From: JAYEJB01 sp034716415 | Lineage (GTDB): Bacteria; Patescibacteriota; Patescibacteriia; SG8-24 | DNA: 22,025 nucleotides | Assembly (NCBI GenBank): GCA_034716415.1 | Contig: JAYEJB010000002.1 | Coordinates: 1-22,025 of the forward strand | Direction of reading: 5' to 3' | In this document: piece by piece, positions 13,062-21,200 of the stretch | How the letters are laid out: each line of letters starts with the position of its first letter | Position numbering within the stretch: the first letter of the stretch is position 1 | The notes under the pieces: generated by a model | Seen by the model: the letters and a program-made list of their open reading frames with translations, nothing else | What the model was told of the DNA's origin: nothing | The model's database searches: none | Made by a program: the position numbers and the translations under genes

Positions 13062-15080
13062 ATGAACAATCCCAAACTTAACATGATGAAGGCGAGGTCG
13101 GGCGCTACGAGAAAGCGACCTGTTTCGCGTATCGTGATTATCGTGGCGGTCGCCGTCGTACTGGTCGCGGTCGGGATTTTCGTCGCGCATCCTTTCTATC
13201 GCGCGGCCAGAGCGGCGATGGCGCACATCGAGACCGGTGAGACGTATCTGGCGGAGGCGGAAAGCGCGGCGCGGCAGTTGGATCTGCGCGGGGCGATCGA
13301 GAACCTGTCTTCGGCCGAGGTTGAATTCGCCGGAGCGAAGGACGCGCTGGATCGGTTGGGTCCGTTGTCAGGCTTTCCCGTGGTAGGGAAGAAAGTCACC
13401 GCGGCGACGGAAATCGTCGAAAGCGGTCTGCTGGCGATGTCGGGCGTCCGGGAGGCGTTCGGGGTCGCGGAGGATGTGCTCGGCGCCGTGCGGGAAGGCG
13501 AAGAACTGACCGGATCGTTCGCCGGGATATTCCCGGACGTGACCGTTCCTTTCAGGGAGCTGACCGCGGAACGCAAGAGGGAGATGCTGGCCGCGCTCGA
13601 ACGGAGCGCGCCGCGCATCAGCTCGGCTGTCGCCAGCCTGGATTCGTCCCTTGCGAGATTGGATGCCGTCCCTGAGGGTGTGTTCGGCGGTGAGCTGGAG
13701 CGGTCGCTCGCGTCCGCCACCGAAAAGATTGAGAATCTGCGTGACGCATTGGCCGTGCTCATGCCTGTCGCGGACCTGCTCCCGATGTTGCTCGGCCACG
13801 ATGAGGACAGACGTTACCTCCTGTTCTTCATGAACAACACCGAGATGCGCCCGACCGGCGGTTTCCTCGGTGTCTACGGAACGGTCACGGTACGCGACGC
13901 CGAACTGATCAGTATGGACACCAACGACGTGTACTATCTCGACGGACCGTCCGAAGGGCTCGATCGTCCGCCGCCGCCCGAGCCCATCCGCCGTTACATC
14001 GGAATCGACAAGTGGTACCTGCGCGACGCCAATTGGTCGCCGGATTTTCCGACGTCAGCGCGGGTCATGGAGCGGTTCTATCTTGAGGAGGCCGCGGTCG
14101 TCGGTGAGGACACGAGCGAGATCGACGGCATCATCGGCGTCACTCCGGAAGTCGCGGCGGACGTGCTACGCATCATCGGACCGGTGACGGTGGAAGGCAA
14201 GACGTTCGAGGCGGACGGATTCACCGACCAGCTGGAGTTCGAGGTCGAACAGGGCTTCGCGCTCGAGGGTATCCCGCATTTCGCCAGGAAGGACATCATC
14301 GGCGTGCTGATGCAGGAGATGTTCGACCGCGTCACGTCGCTTTCGTTCGGTGATCTGCTGCGCGTCGCGAAATCCGCGGAGCAGAATCTCGAGGAGGCTC
14401 ACGCCGTCGCCTACATGAAAGATCAGCGGGCGCAGGATTTCATTCTGCAGAAGGACTGGGGCGGCCGATTGCGTCCGGTGGAGCATGATTACGTGTCGGT
14501 CATCGACGCGAACCTGGCGAGCCTGAAAAGCGATCCGGCGGTCGACCGCCGGATCAGGTATTCCGTATACCTGAACGACGAAGGGGATTATGAAGCGCGA
14601 GTGGCCGTCACCTATGACCATCACGGCGGTTTCGACTGGAAGACGACGCGCTACAGGACCTACACCCGAGTGTATGTGCCGGTGGGTTCGGTGTTGTTGT
14701 CGGTCGAAGGCGCGATGATGGACGACCACCTCAAGGATCCGGCGCGACGTCCGGGTACCGCCGATACGTATGACGAGCTCGATCGGACGGCGTTCGGGGC
14801 CTTCATATCCATAGAACCGGGGGAGTCCGGCACGCTCGAGTTCAGGTATCTGCTGCCGACTCTGGTGGCAGACGCGATCGACGACGGGAATTACGCGCTG
14901 ACGGTCGAAAAACAGCCTGGAACGACCGGTCACGGTTTGACGCTTGAGCTTGATTTTGGTAAGAAACTGACTGATGCCGCCCCGGCGGAAGACCCGGCGG
15001 AATGGGGCGACGGTGCATACAGATACTCGACGGATCTGCGTATTGATCGGGAATTTTCGGTGGAAACGGAAGGAAACTAA
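13062..15080 (+). CDS. DUF4012 envelope protein
   Basis: A 672-residue protein with a basic start, one membrane anchor (IVIIVAVAVVLVAVGIFVA, about 24-42) and a large outside part. A helical region (about 45-245) is followed by the DUF4012 core with YLLFFMNNTEMRPTGGFLGVYG (about 251-272), WYLRDANWSPDFPTSARVM, and GIIGVTPEVAADVL. A beta-rich C-terminus (about 500-672) follows. DUF4012 proteins are common in Patescibacteria and Gram-positive bacteria next to polysaccharide genes. The domain is related to the LytR-CpsA-Psr context, but the reaction is not established. mreB begins 10 bases after the stop. ATG 13062 or 13083 could start it. Confidence 0.88.
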   Translation: MNNPKLNMMKARSGATRKRPVSRIVIIVAVAVVLVAVGIFVAHPFYRAARAAMAHIETGETYLAEAESAARQLDLRGAIENLSSAEVEFAGAKDALDRLGPLSGFPVVGKKVTAATEIVESGLLAMSGVREAFGVAEDVLGAVREGEELTGSFAGIFPDVTVPFRELTAERKREMLAALERSAPRISSAVASLDSSLARLDAVPEGVFGGELERSLASATEKIENLRDALAVLMPVADLLPMLLGHDEDRRYLLFFMNNTEMRPTGGFLGVYGTVTVRDAELISMDTNDVYYLDGPSEGLDRPPPPEPIRRYIGIDKWYLRDANWSPDFPTSARVMERFYLEEAAVVGEDTSEIDGIIGVTPEVAADVLRIIGPVTVEGKTFEADGFTDQLEFEVEQGFALEGIPHFARKDIIGVLMQEMFDRVTSLSFGDLLRVAKSAEQNLEEAHAVAYMKDQRAQDFILQKDWGGRLRPVEHDYVSVIDANLASLKSDPAVDRRIRYSVYLNDEGDYEARVAVTYDHHGGFDWKTTRYRTYTRVYVPVGSVLLSVEGAMMDDHLKDPARRPGTADTYDELDRTAFGAFISIEPGESGTLEFRYLLPTLVADAIDDGNYALTVEKQPGTTGHGLTLELDFGKKLTDAAPAEDPAEWGDGAYRYSTDLRIDREFSVETEGN

Positions 15081-15090
15081 GCCCACACAC

Positions 15091-16098
15091 ATGTTCATAC
15101 CGAAAATCGGAATCGACCTGGGAACGACGTACGTGCTGGTGTACGTGCCGAAGCGGGGGGTGATCATCAATGAGCCCTCCGTGGTTGCGGTCTCTTCGGT
15201 CGACAGGAAGATCCTCGCTGTCGGCAAGGAGGCGAAAGACATGCTCGGACGCACGCCCGACACCATTGTCGCGCACCGTCCGCTGAAGGACGGCGTCATC
15301 GCCAACTATCGGATGACCGAGGCGATGCTGCGTTATTTCATCAACAAGGCGCTCGGAGGGGCGCGGCTCTTCCGGCCGGAGGTCATGGTCGCGGTACCGG
15401 GCGGTATCACGTCGACCGAGCGGCGCGCGGTGGTGGACGCTTCGGTCCGCGCGGGCGCACGGGCGGCCTACATCATCAAAGAGCCGATAGTGGCGGCCAT
15501 CGGCGCGGACATCCCGATCGGCAGCGCTTCCGGACACATGATCATCGATATCGGTGGCGGAACGATGGAAGCGGCGGTCATCTCGCTCGGCGGAATCGTC
15601 TCTTCGGCTTCGGTCAGGGTCGGCGGCAACAAGATCGACTTGGCGATCGGGGAACACGTACGTAAGAAATACGGACTGGCGGTAGGGGAGCGGACCGCCG
15701 AGGATATCAAGATCCAGATCGGCTCCGCGGTCTATCTCGATGAGAAACTGTCGATGGAAGTGCGCGGACGCGATATGGTGACCGGCCTGCCGAGGATCGT
15801 CTCCGTCACTTCGGACGACGTCACGGACGCCATCCAGACCGAACTGCACGGCATGATCACCGCATTGAAGGACGTGCTGAACAACACACCGCCGGAACTG
15901 TCGGCCGACGTGATGGAGAAGGGGATGGTACTGTCGGGCGGATCGTCGCAGCTGCGGCACCTGGCAGACCTTTTTGCGGAAGCGACCGGAGTGCCAGCGT
16001 TCGTCGCGGACGATCCGCAACTTTGCGTCGTCAAGGGAACGGGTATCGCGCTGGATAATCTGGCGTCGTACAAACGTTCGGTGATGGCGACCAAGTAG
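15091..16098 (+). CDS. mreB: rod-shape determining protein MreB
   Basis: A 335-residue bacterial actin of normal length. Motifs: phosphate 1 GIDLGTTYV (7-15), NEPSVVAV, phosphate 2 MIIDIGGGTMEAAVI (about 150-164), the connect region, and the adenosine site LSGGSSQLRHL (about 281-291). MreB polymers guide elongasome cell-wall synthesis under the membrane. I chose ATG 15091 because the family N-terminus MFIPKIGIDLG starts there; GGAAGG lies a little far upstream. Its place after the DUF4012 and glycosyltransferase genes makes a cell-surface and shape block. The long hairpin at 16113-16205 probably ends its transcript. Confidence 0.95.
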   Translation: MFIPKIGIDLGTTYVLVYVPKRGVIINEPSVVAVSSVDRKILAVGKEAKDMLGRTPDTIVAHRPLKDGVIANYRMTEAMLRYFINKALGGARLFRPEVMVAVPGGITSTERRAVVDASVRAGARAAYIIKEPIVAAIGADIPIGSASGHMIIDIGGGTMEAAVISLGGIVSSASVRVGGNKIDLAIGEHVRKKYGLAVGERTAEDIKIQIGSAVYLDEKLSMEVRGRDMVTGLPRIVSVTSDDVTDAIQTELHGMITALKDVLNNTPPELSADVMEKGMVLSGGSSQLRHLADLFAEATGVPAFVADDPQLCVVKGTGIALDNLASYKRSVMATK

Positions 16099-16112
16099 GG
16101 GAAAAACGGTAG

Positions 16113-16205
16113 ATGTCTTATGCACAGTTGGGCGGAAAAGACAGACAGTCTGTTTCCCGCAGGAAACAGGCTGCCTGTTTTTCCGCCCAACTGTGCATAA
16201 GACAT
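16113..16205. repeat. long hairpin repeat, copy 1
   Basis: Outer arms 16113-16139 and 16179-16205 are perfectly complementary over 27 bases (ATGTCTTATGCACAGTTG...). The core is ACAGACAGTCTGTTTC, a variable loop, then GAAACAGGCTGCCTGTTTTT. The same core occurs at 21077-21162. Confidence 0.9.
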
Positions 16206-16252
16206 CACTCAGTATCGATGATAATAACGGCAGTCGCGCCGCCGAGCCGATA

Positions 16253-16283
16253 AAAAAGACGTCCCACTTAGTGGGACGTTTTC
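16253..16283 (-). terminator. bidirectional terminator after M16 peptidase gene
   Basis: ACGTCCCAC and GTGGGACGT pair around TTA. On the minus strand it is followed by CTTTTTTAT, just beyond the stop at 16292. Confidence 0.9.
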
Positions 16284-16291
16284 GGTTCGGA

Positions 16292-17536
16292 TCACTCACC
16301 TTCGACGATCTCGACGAAGGCAAGTCGCGGTGTGATGTGATTCCGGAGGATTTTCAGGACGTCATTCTCGGTGACCGCGCGGATTCCGGCGATGATCTCC
16401 TTCAGCGAGAGCGGACATCCGATTCTCGTCACCGAGGTCATCAACTCATCCAGCACGTCTTCGATCTCGTGGATGTCGAGCCGCAAGTCGAGGCAGTGTT
16501 TGTGGATTTCGGCAGGTAGGATATCGACGATTCCGGATCCGTCTTTCAGGATGCCGTGAATCGCCTGACGCGCTCTTTCCACGTTCGCGAAACTTGAATC
16601 GACAGTGATCGAGACACTCAACTCCGAGTACAGGGGGGTCATGTCATAGGTCATATCGACCTCATAACACAGTTTGAGTTCGTCCCGTAGCACCTTATTG
16701 AAGAGGGTGTCCAGACATTCCTGGAGCGCCACCAGGGCAAACCTGTCCTGGGGCGGCATGATCCAGTGGTAGTTGATGTCGATCGTCTCACCGGAACCGT
16801 CGTCATCGCACAGGACGATGTTCTTTCGGGGCTTCGGTGGCTTCAACTTGAGCTGCGGAATTTTTGGGGCGCTCCATGCACGCCGGCGCTTGACCTGGAA
16901 CACCCTTTTCACGATCGGCCGAAGTTTGCCCCATGGTGTGTCACCGATCAGCGCCAGATTCGCGTTCCTGATGTCGAACATGCGTGTGTGGTAGCGGCGG
17001 ACGTCGTCGAGCGTACTGCTGAAGAGTAGCTTGTCTTCCGGAAACCTCCCAGTTTGCGATAGCGGATGGCTTCCGAAAAAAGCCTTGAGCCTCTTCTTCT
17101 CCGCGTCACGCAGCCTCTTGGTGATCTTTTCGTCCCTTTCTCTCTGGATCACCTTGAGTTCATGTTCGAGTCCGGTGTCCAGATGGGGCAGGAACATGAA
17201 CGCGTGAATCAGCCGCAATGCCTGTTCGATCATCCGGAATTCGGCCCTGCAGCCGACCTGCGTAGTGTGGTGGCCGACCAGTGGTGTCACGAAAATGATA
17301 TCCCGCTCAGCCGCCCAGTAGACCAGGTCCAGGATGTCGTCCATCTGCGGATAGTCTCCGAAACCGCGGAACAGCAGGTGTTCGGTAAGGTGCGCGATGC
17401 CGGGTTTGCCTTCCGGGTCGTCTATCTCGCCTGCGTTGACCCACAGCAGACAAAGGACCCAGGGGATATCCCGACGCTGATGAAACACCCGCAAGCCTGA
17501 CTTGAGGCTATGCTGTTTGAAAGCAAAAGGATCCAT
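16292..17536 (-). CDS. M16-family zinc metallopeptidase
   Basis: A 414-residue protein with the inverted zinc motif HLTEH (49-53, HxxEH) inside GIAHLTEHLLFRGFG and a Glu-rich helix about 75-80 residues later (HELKVIQRERDEK), where the third zinc ligand of pitrilysin-type enzymes is found. A second domain (about 235-414) follows, so the layout is the usual two-domain processing-peptidase type. No signal peptide is seen. I chose ATG 17536 because AGGAG lies six bases upstream; ATG 17542 touches that site. It stands alone on the minus strand with its own terminator. Substrate unknown. Confidence 0.88.
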   Translation of the reverse strand: MDPFAFKQHSLKSGLRVFHQRRDIPWVLCLLWVNAGEIDDPEGKPGIAHLTEHLLFRGFGDYPQMDDILDLVYWAAERDIIFVTPLVGHHTTQVGCRAEFRMIEQALRLIHAFMFLPHLDTGLEHELKVIQRERDEKITKRLRDAEKKRLKAFFGSHPLSQTGRFPEDKLLFSSTLDDVRRYHTRMFDIRNANLALIGDTPWGKLRPIVKRVFQVKRRRAWSAPKIPQLKLKPPKPRKNIVLCDDDGSGETIDINYHWIMPPQDRFALVALQECLDTLFNKVLRDELKLCYEVDMTYDMTPLYSELSVSITVDSSFANVERARQAIHGILKDGSGIVDILPAEIHKHCLDLRLDIHEIEDVLDELMTSVTRIGCPLSLKEIIAGIRAVTENDVLKILRNHITPRLAFVEIVEGE

Positions 17537-17653
17537 TGTCATCTCCTATTTGAAAAGAACCACTTTCATTTACGCAGTCCGCGCGGCTTCCGTCAATCCA
17601 AGCGGTTGACCTTAAGCCCGAGTTGGTATCAAATATAGGAAGGTGGCAATAAT

Positions 17654-18505
17654 TTGAATCCTATGAAACCGAAAATAGCATTGATAACGGTCGTGACGGC
17701 GTTGATGGCGTTAGCCCCGCTGTCGATGGCGCGCGCCGACGTACCCGCGGGCCTGATGGGCCGGATACTCATCGACGTTTCGTCACACGGCGAAGCGTGG
17801 TACGTGAATCCCCGGTCGCACATGCGAGTGTCTTTGGGGCGGCCGCGCGAGGCCTTGGAACGATTGGTGGCGCGGGCTTTTCACGTCAATTATATGCATA
17901 TTGAGCGGCTGGCGGAGCGTGTCGGCGACGATCATGACGTCGAGTACGCGGAGACCGTTGCCGGACACGTCATTCAGCCGGACGATCTGCTGGGCGCGGC
18001 GTGGTATGTCGATCCGAACTCGAAACTGCGGCGCAGGCTGGCCACGTCGCACGATGCCTGGGAAATCATGAAGAGCGGCGTTCCGGTGAACGGCGACACG
18101 TTGGCGGGGATTCCTGTCGAACAGGATGACCCTCCGAAGATTACTGAGGTCGAAGTCACAGCGGTAAAGACCGCAGATATCGTTGAGTTGGATGACGGCA
18201 GCGAGGTCAGGCTGTTGAGCGTGGACATACCGTCGAACGAGGATCTGCAGGAGGCGGCCAAGTCGCGCCTGCGCGAATTGTTGCTGGGCAGGAAAGTCAT
18301 GTTGGAGCGCGACTGGAAGGACACCGACAGGTCCGGGCGGATGCAGCGGTACGTGCACTCCGGTGAGGTGAACGTGAATCTCGACTTGGTCCGTCGCGGC
18401 CTCGCTTTCCACAACGTCGAGTATCCGAATTTCGAATATGCCGAACAGCTCATCGTTGCCGGCATCGACGCCATGCGACACGGATTCGGCTTTTGGAGCG
18501 AGTAG
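17654..18505 (+). CDS. secreted SNase-fold protein with GEAWYV-type repeats
   Basis: A 283-residue protein with a signal peptide (about 1-28, KIALITVVTALMALAPLSMARA). Two repeats follow that are common in Patescibacteria: GEAWYVNPRSHMRVSLGRP (46-64) and GAAWYVDPNSKLRRRLA (114-130). Residues about 163-283 match the staphylococcal nuclease fold, with VRLLSVD (R186, D191) and DRSGRMQRYV (R229), ending GFGFWSE. The Asp of the DGDT loop is absent (VKTADIVEL), and the Glu of the PE motif is Ser (S194), so nuclease activity is doubtful. The TTG start at 17654 is favoured by AAGGTGG eight bases upstream; ATG 17663 would be too far from it. Likely exported. Confidence 0.82.
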   Translation: MNPMKPKIALITVVTALMALAPLSMARADVPAGLMGRILIDVSSHGEAWYVNPRSHMRVSLGRPREALERLVARAFHVNYMHIERLAERVGDDHDVEYAETVAGHVIQPDDLLGAAWYVDPNSKLRRRLATSHDAWEIMKSGVPVNGDTLAGIPVEQDDPPKITEVEVTAVKTADIVELDDGSEVRLLSVDIPSNEDLQEAAKSRLRELLLGRKVMLERDWKDTDRSGRMQRYVHSGEVNVNLDLVRRGLAFHNVEYPNFEYAEQLIVAGIDAMRHGFGFWSE

Positions 18506-18535
18506 GCTTTTATTCGCCTCCGCATAATACCGCGG

Positions 18536-18555
18536 CCTGCCTGCCGACAGGCAGG
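18536..18555. repeat. CCTGCC palindrome, diverged copy
   Basis: CCTGCCTGCCGACAGGCAGG differs by one base from the copy at 1414-1433, and the next bases (GGTTTCAGCCCGGGGA) also resemble those after that copy. Confidence 0.75.
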
Positions 18556-18593
18556 GTTTCAGCCCGGGGAGTCTTCATCCCCAATTCGACATC

Positions 18594-18623
18594 AAAAGAA
18601 GTACGTTGTTCCGTACTTCTTTT
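18594..18623 (+). terminator. bidirectional intrinsic terminator
   Basis: AAAAGAAGTACG and CGTACTTCTTTT pair around a short loop, ending the SNase-fold gene. Confidence 0.85.
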
Positions 18624-18639
18624 CGTTTGAAAATCTGGA

Positions 18640-18675
18640 GAGAAAAGAAAAACACCCGCGCAGATGCGGGTGCTT
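18640..18675 (-). terminator. intrinsic terminator of the ARH-like gene
   Basis: CACCCGC (18653-18659) and GCGGGTG (18666-18672) pair around GCAGAT. On the minus strand a TTTTTCTTTT run follows. Confidence 0.88.
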
Positions 18676-18695
18676 TGAGAAAGTCCGGCGGACGG

Positions 18696-19808
18696 TCAGC
18701 AGCTTGCGATTATCTCGTCTTGTCGCGAATTCGGGTGGGGCAGCGAATTCATCCACCGTCCGTCATTCCGGATGAGATTCAGCAATCCGTCGGCGGCCTC
18801 CCTGGCTGACGCGACATCGGGACAAGCATCACGCCATTCCTTGGGGATCCCCGAGATGCCGACGTTCGCACCGACGATCGCCCCGACCAGAGCGGCGTTG
18901 GCTCCAGTGGCACCTCCGGCGTTGACGACTTCTTGGATCGCGTAGGCGAAAGACCTCGCGTTCCTTAGGCTTACCGCCATGCAGAACGGAACGGCGTCCA
19001 TGAGCGTCTCTCGGTTGGGGTATGCCTCTCTCAACTTGAGATGGTCTTCAAGGATCTCACTCGGCAGATCGAAGCATCTCACCGGAGCCATCCCGATATC
19101 CTCGTCAGTCTCATCGCTGATGAAGTCTTCCCTCAAACTGTTACGGGTGAGGGAGTCGATAACGATGTCTTTCTCATCGATCGCTCTCCGTCGCGTGAAA
19201 GAGTCCGGCATGCAGAACGACCACATCAGCATCGGGGTGATGCTCGCCGCGGCGAGGTACACGGCCGGTTCGGCGTGCGTGATGCGACACATCCGCCCCA
19301 GGTCTTCCGCGAGCACGGAGGTATCGCTGAAGCGCGCGCCGTGGTGGAGAATGAGCGGGATGCAGCGCATGATCGCGTCGAGGTCGAGGCTTTCCGGATC
19401 GTTTCTGTAGTCCGACGGAGTGTTCGGATTCCTGCCGGTCTTGATTTCCCACAGGCTCCGCCTGGTCGCTTCGGACATCTCCCATGCTTGCGGCAGGGAG
19501 CTGAGGGAGATAAGGGATTTCGCCTGTCCAGCCGGGTCGAATCCGTTATTCTGTTTCAGCGATTCCGCCGCCGTCAGGATCAGCAGTGACGCGGCACCGG
19601 GCTTTCCTATGACATCTTCAGTACACATCGGAACATGATTCCAGCCGACCCGCTTGACGGACTTGATGAGTTCGATACCCACTCCGCCAGTGGTCTTTAC
19701 GATTTCCGTCGCCGCCATGCCGTCATACTTGTCGGCGATGGCGTTGGCGATGATCGCCCCGATGAACGCAGCTCGAAACCTGTCACGAACCTCTTCACGA
19801 GAAATCAT
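18696..19808 (-). CDS. ADP-ribosylglycohydrolase-fold protein, metal site lost
   Basis: A 370-residue all-helical protein with the layout of the ARH/DraG family: DRFRAAFIGAIIANAIAD at the start, and a C-terminal VVNAGGATGANAALVGAIVGA in place of the family's NLGGDTDTNAA.AGALAGA. The family binds two Mg ions through TDDT and GGDTD motifs to remove ADP-ribose from proteins. Here the first motif reads GKPGAAS and the second GGATGA, so the key Asp residues are gone and it is probably a binding protein or has another role. I chose ATG 19808 because AAAGGAG lies six bases before it, rather than ATG 19838. It is divergent from the GT4 gene; AGTTATC/GATAACT (19839-19863) lies between them. Confidence 0.75.
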   Translation of the reverse strand: MISREEVRDRFRAAFIGAIIANAIADKYDGMAATEIVKTTGGVGIELIKSVKRVGWNHVPMCTEDVIGKPGAASLLILTAAESLKQNNGFDPAGQAKSLISLSSLPQAWEMSEATRRSLWEIKTGRNPNTPSDYRNDPESLDLDAIMRCIPLILHHGARFSDTSVLAEDLGRMCRITHAEPAVYLAAASITPMLMWSFCMPDSFTRRRAIDEKDIVIDSLTRNSLREDFISDETDEDIGMAPVRCFDLPSEILEDHLKLREAYPNRETLMDAVPFCMAVSLRNARSFAYAIQEVVNAGGATGANAALVGAIVGANVGISGIPKEWRDACPDVASAREAADGLLNLIRNDGRWMNSLPHPNSRQDEIIASC

Positions 19809-19838
19809 TAGGATCTCCTTTTCGTATTGATGGTGCAA

Positions 19839-19863
19839 AGTTATCGGCCCTGGCTAGATAACT
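19839..19863. promoter_or_regulatory. operator-like inverted repeat between divergent genes
   Basis: AGTTATC (19839-19845) and GATAACT (19857-19863) are perfect 7-base arms 11 bases apart, between the ARH-like and GT4 genes. I found no convincing -35/-10 pair here. Confidence 0.35.
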
Positions 19864-19900
19864 GACCTATGTTACACTAAAAGACACAGAATAGTCAAGA

Positions 19901-21076
19901 GTGACGAATGATAAAATGGCTAGGTACAGTGAAAAAAGGGCGGAAAGCCGGAAAGCCGGAAAGCCGGAAAGCCGGAAAGTTATCGGTATCGATGCTTCGC
20001 GGGCCAATTCGATCACGCGCACCGGCACGGAGTGGTATGCCTATCATCTCATCCGGGAGTTGAAGTCGTTGATACCCGATTCCTGTCAGGTCGTCTTGTA
20101 TTCCAAGGAGCCCCTGCGCGATGATTTGGTCGACCTGCCGGCGCATTGGGAGAACCGGGTGTTGCGCTGGCCGCCGAGGTATCTTTGGACGCAGATGCGG
20201 TTGGCTTGGGAGATGCTGGTGCGTCCGCCGGATCTGCTGTTCGTGCCGGCACATACGTTGCCGTTGGTGTTGCCGAAGAAGGCGGTGACGACCCTGCATG
20301 ACGTGACGTTCATGGTCGTTCCGGAAGCGTATTCGTGGAAGGGACGCGCGTATCATCGGTTCGCCGCGCGTTACGCGGTCAGGCGCGCCGCGCATATTTT
20401 TACGGTGTCGGAGTTTTCACGCCAGGAGATCATGAAGTGGTTCGGGGCGGACGCGGAGCGGATCTCGGTCACGCATCTGTCCTATGATGAATCGTCGTTC
20501 AGGTCGGACCTGGATATGAGTCGGACGTCTGCTGTCCTGAATCGTCACGGGGTCAGTAAACCGTACTTCCTGTTCGTGGGCCGTTTGGAAAGGAAAAAGA
20601 ATTTCGCCGCACTGGTCGAAGGGTTCAGGAAGTTTCGTGAGAGTCATAGTGATCATAATCTCGTACTGGTCGGCAAGCGCGGACGGGGCGCGGATGAAGT
20701 GTTGGGTGACGGCATCGAAGGTATTCGCGAGATGGGCTATGTAGGTGCTGATGAATTGCCGCATCTTTACGCGGGGGCGGAAGCATTCGTGTTTCCTTCG
20801 CGGCATGAGGGATTCGGGATTCCGGTGCTGGAATCGTTCGCCTGCGGGACGCCGGTCATCACGTCGCGGAATTCGGCGATACCGGAAGTGGCCGGGCAAG
20901 CGGCTTATTATCTTGAGACGAATGATGCGGTCGGTATCGCTGAAGCGATGGGACGGATTATCGATCAGTCCTGGTTGCGGGAGAAGCTCTCGGAGCTCGG
21001 TAGTTTGCGGGTAAGGGATTTCACCTGGAGAGCGACGGCGGAGAAGACGTGGGAGGGGATTGAGAGGTTGTTGTAG
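19901..21076 (+). CDS. GT4 glycosyltransferase
   Basis: A 391-residue GT-B fold enzyme of family 4. The N-terminal domain starts at VIGIDASRANSITRTGTEWYAYHLI, and the C-terminal donor-binding domain has YFLFVGRLERKKNFAALVEGF, GYVGADELPHLYAGAEAFVFPS, and the E-x7-E motif RHEGFGIPVLESFACG (about 301-316). It likely takes part in surface glycan assembly. The first 27 codons (MTNDKMARYSEKRAESRK...) include five 8-base repeats. No start codon follows the repeats before the fold, so translation must begin upstream, at GTG 19901 or ATG 19916, and cross them. Ribosome-binding signals are weak. The hairpin repeat at 21077 begins at the stop. Confidence 0.88.
   Translation: MTNDKMARYSEKRAESRKAGKPESRKVIGIDASRANSITRTGTEWYAYHLIRELKSLIPDSCQVVLYSKEPLRDDLVDLPAHWENRVLRWPPRYLWTQMRLAWEMLVRPPDLLFVPAHTLPLVLPKKAVTTLHDVTFMVVPEAYSWKGRAYHRFAARYAVRRAAHIFTVSEFSRQEIMKWFGADAERISVTHLSYDESSFRSDLDMSRTSAVLNRHGVSKPYFLFVGRLERKKNFAALVEGFRKFRESHSDHNLVLVGKRGRGADEVLGDGIEGIREMGYVGADELPHLYAGAEAFVFPSRHEGFGIPVLESFACGTPVITSRNSAIPEVAGQAAYYLETNDAVGIAEAMGRIIDQSWLREKLSELGSLRVRDFTWRATAEKTWEGIERLL
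19941..19980 (+). repeat. octanucleotide array CGGAAAGC x5 in GT4 gene
   Basis: Four exact CGGAAAGC units and a fifth ending in T. It lies within the first 27 codons and is read through all three frames (ESRKAGKPESRK). Confidence 0.95.
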
Positions 21077-21162
21077 TTTTATCCCCAGTTGGAAGCAAAA
21101 ACAGACAGTCTGTTTCTGAAATGAAACAGGCTGCCTGTTTTTGCTTCCAACTGGGGATAAAA
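21077..21162. repeat. long hairpin repeat, copy 2
   Basis: Outer arms 21077-21104 and 21135-21162 are perfectly complementary over 28 bases. The core ACAGACAGTCTGTTTC / GAAACAGGCTGCCTGTTTTT is identical to copy 1 at 16113-16205, while the outer arms and the 6-base loop (TGAAAT here, CCGCAG there) differ. Confidence 0.92.
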
Positions 21163-21200
21163 AATGGAGGCCAGCACTTCAGCATGAAGCGTTGGCCTCC
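21158..21200 (-). terminator. strong minus-strand terminator
   Basis: On the minus strand GGAGGCCA and TGGCCTCC enclose CGCTTCA-TGC-TGAAGTG with one A-C mismatch between, followed by ATTTTTTAT. It would end the transcript that starts near 21848. Confidence 0.85.
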
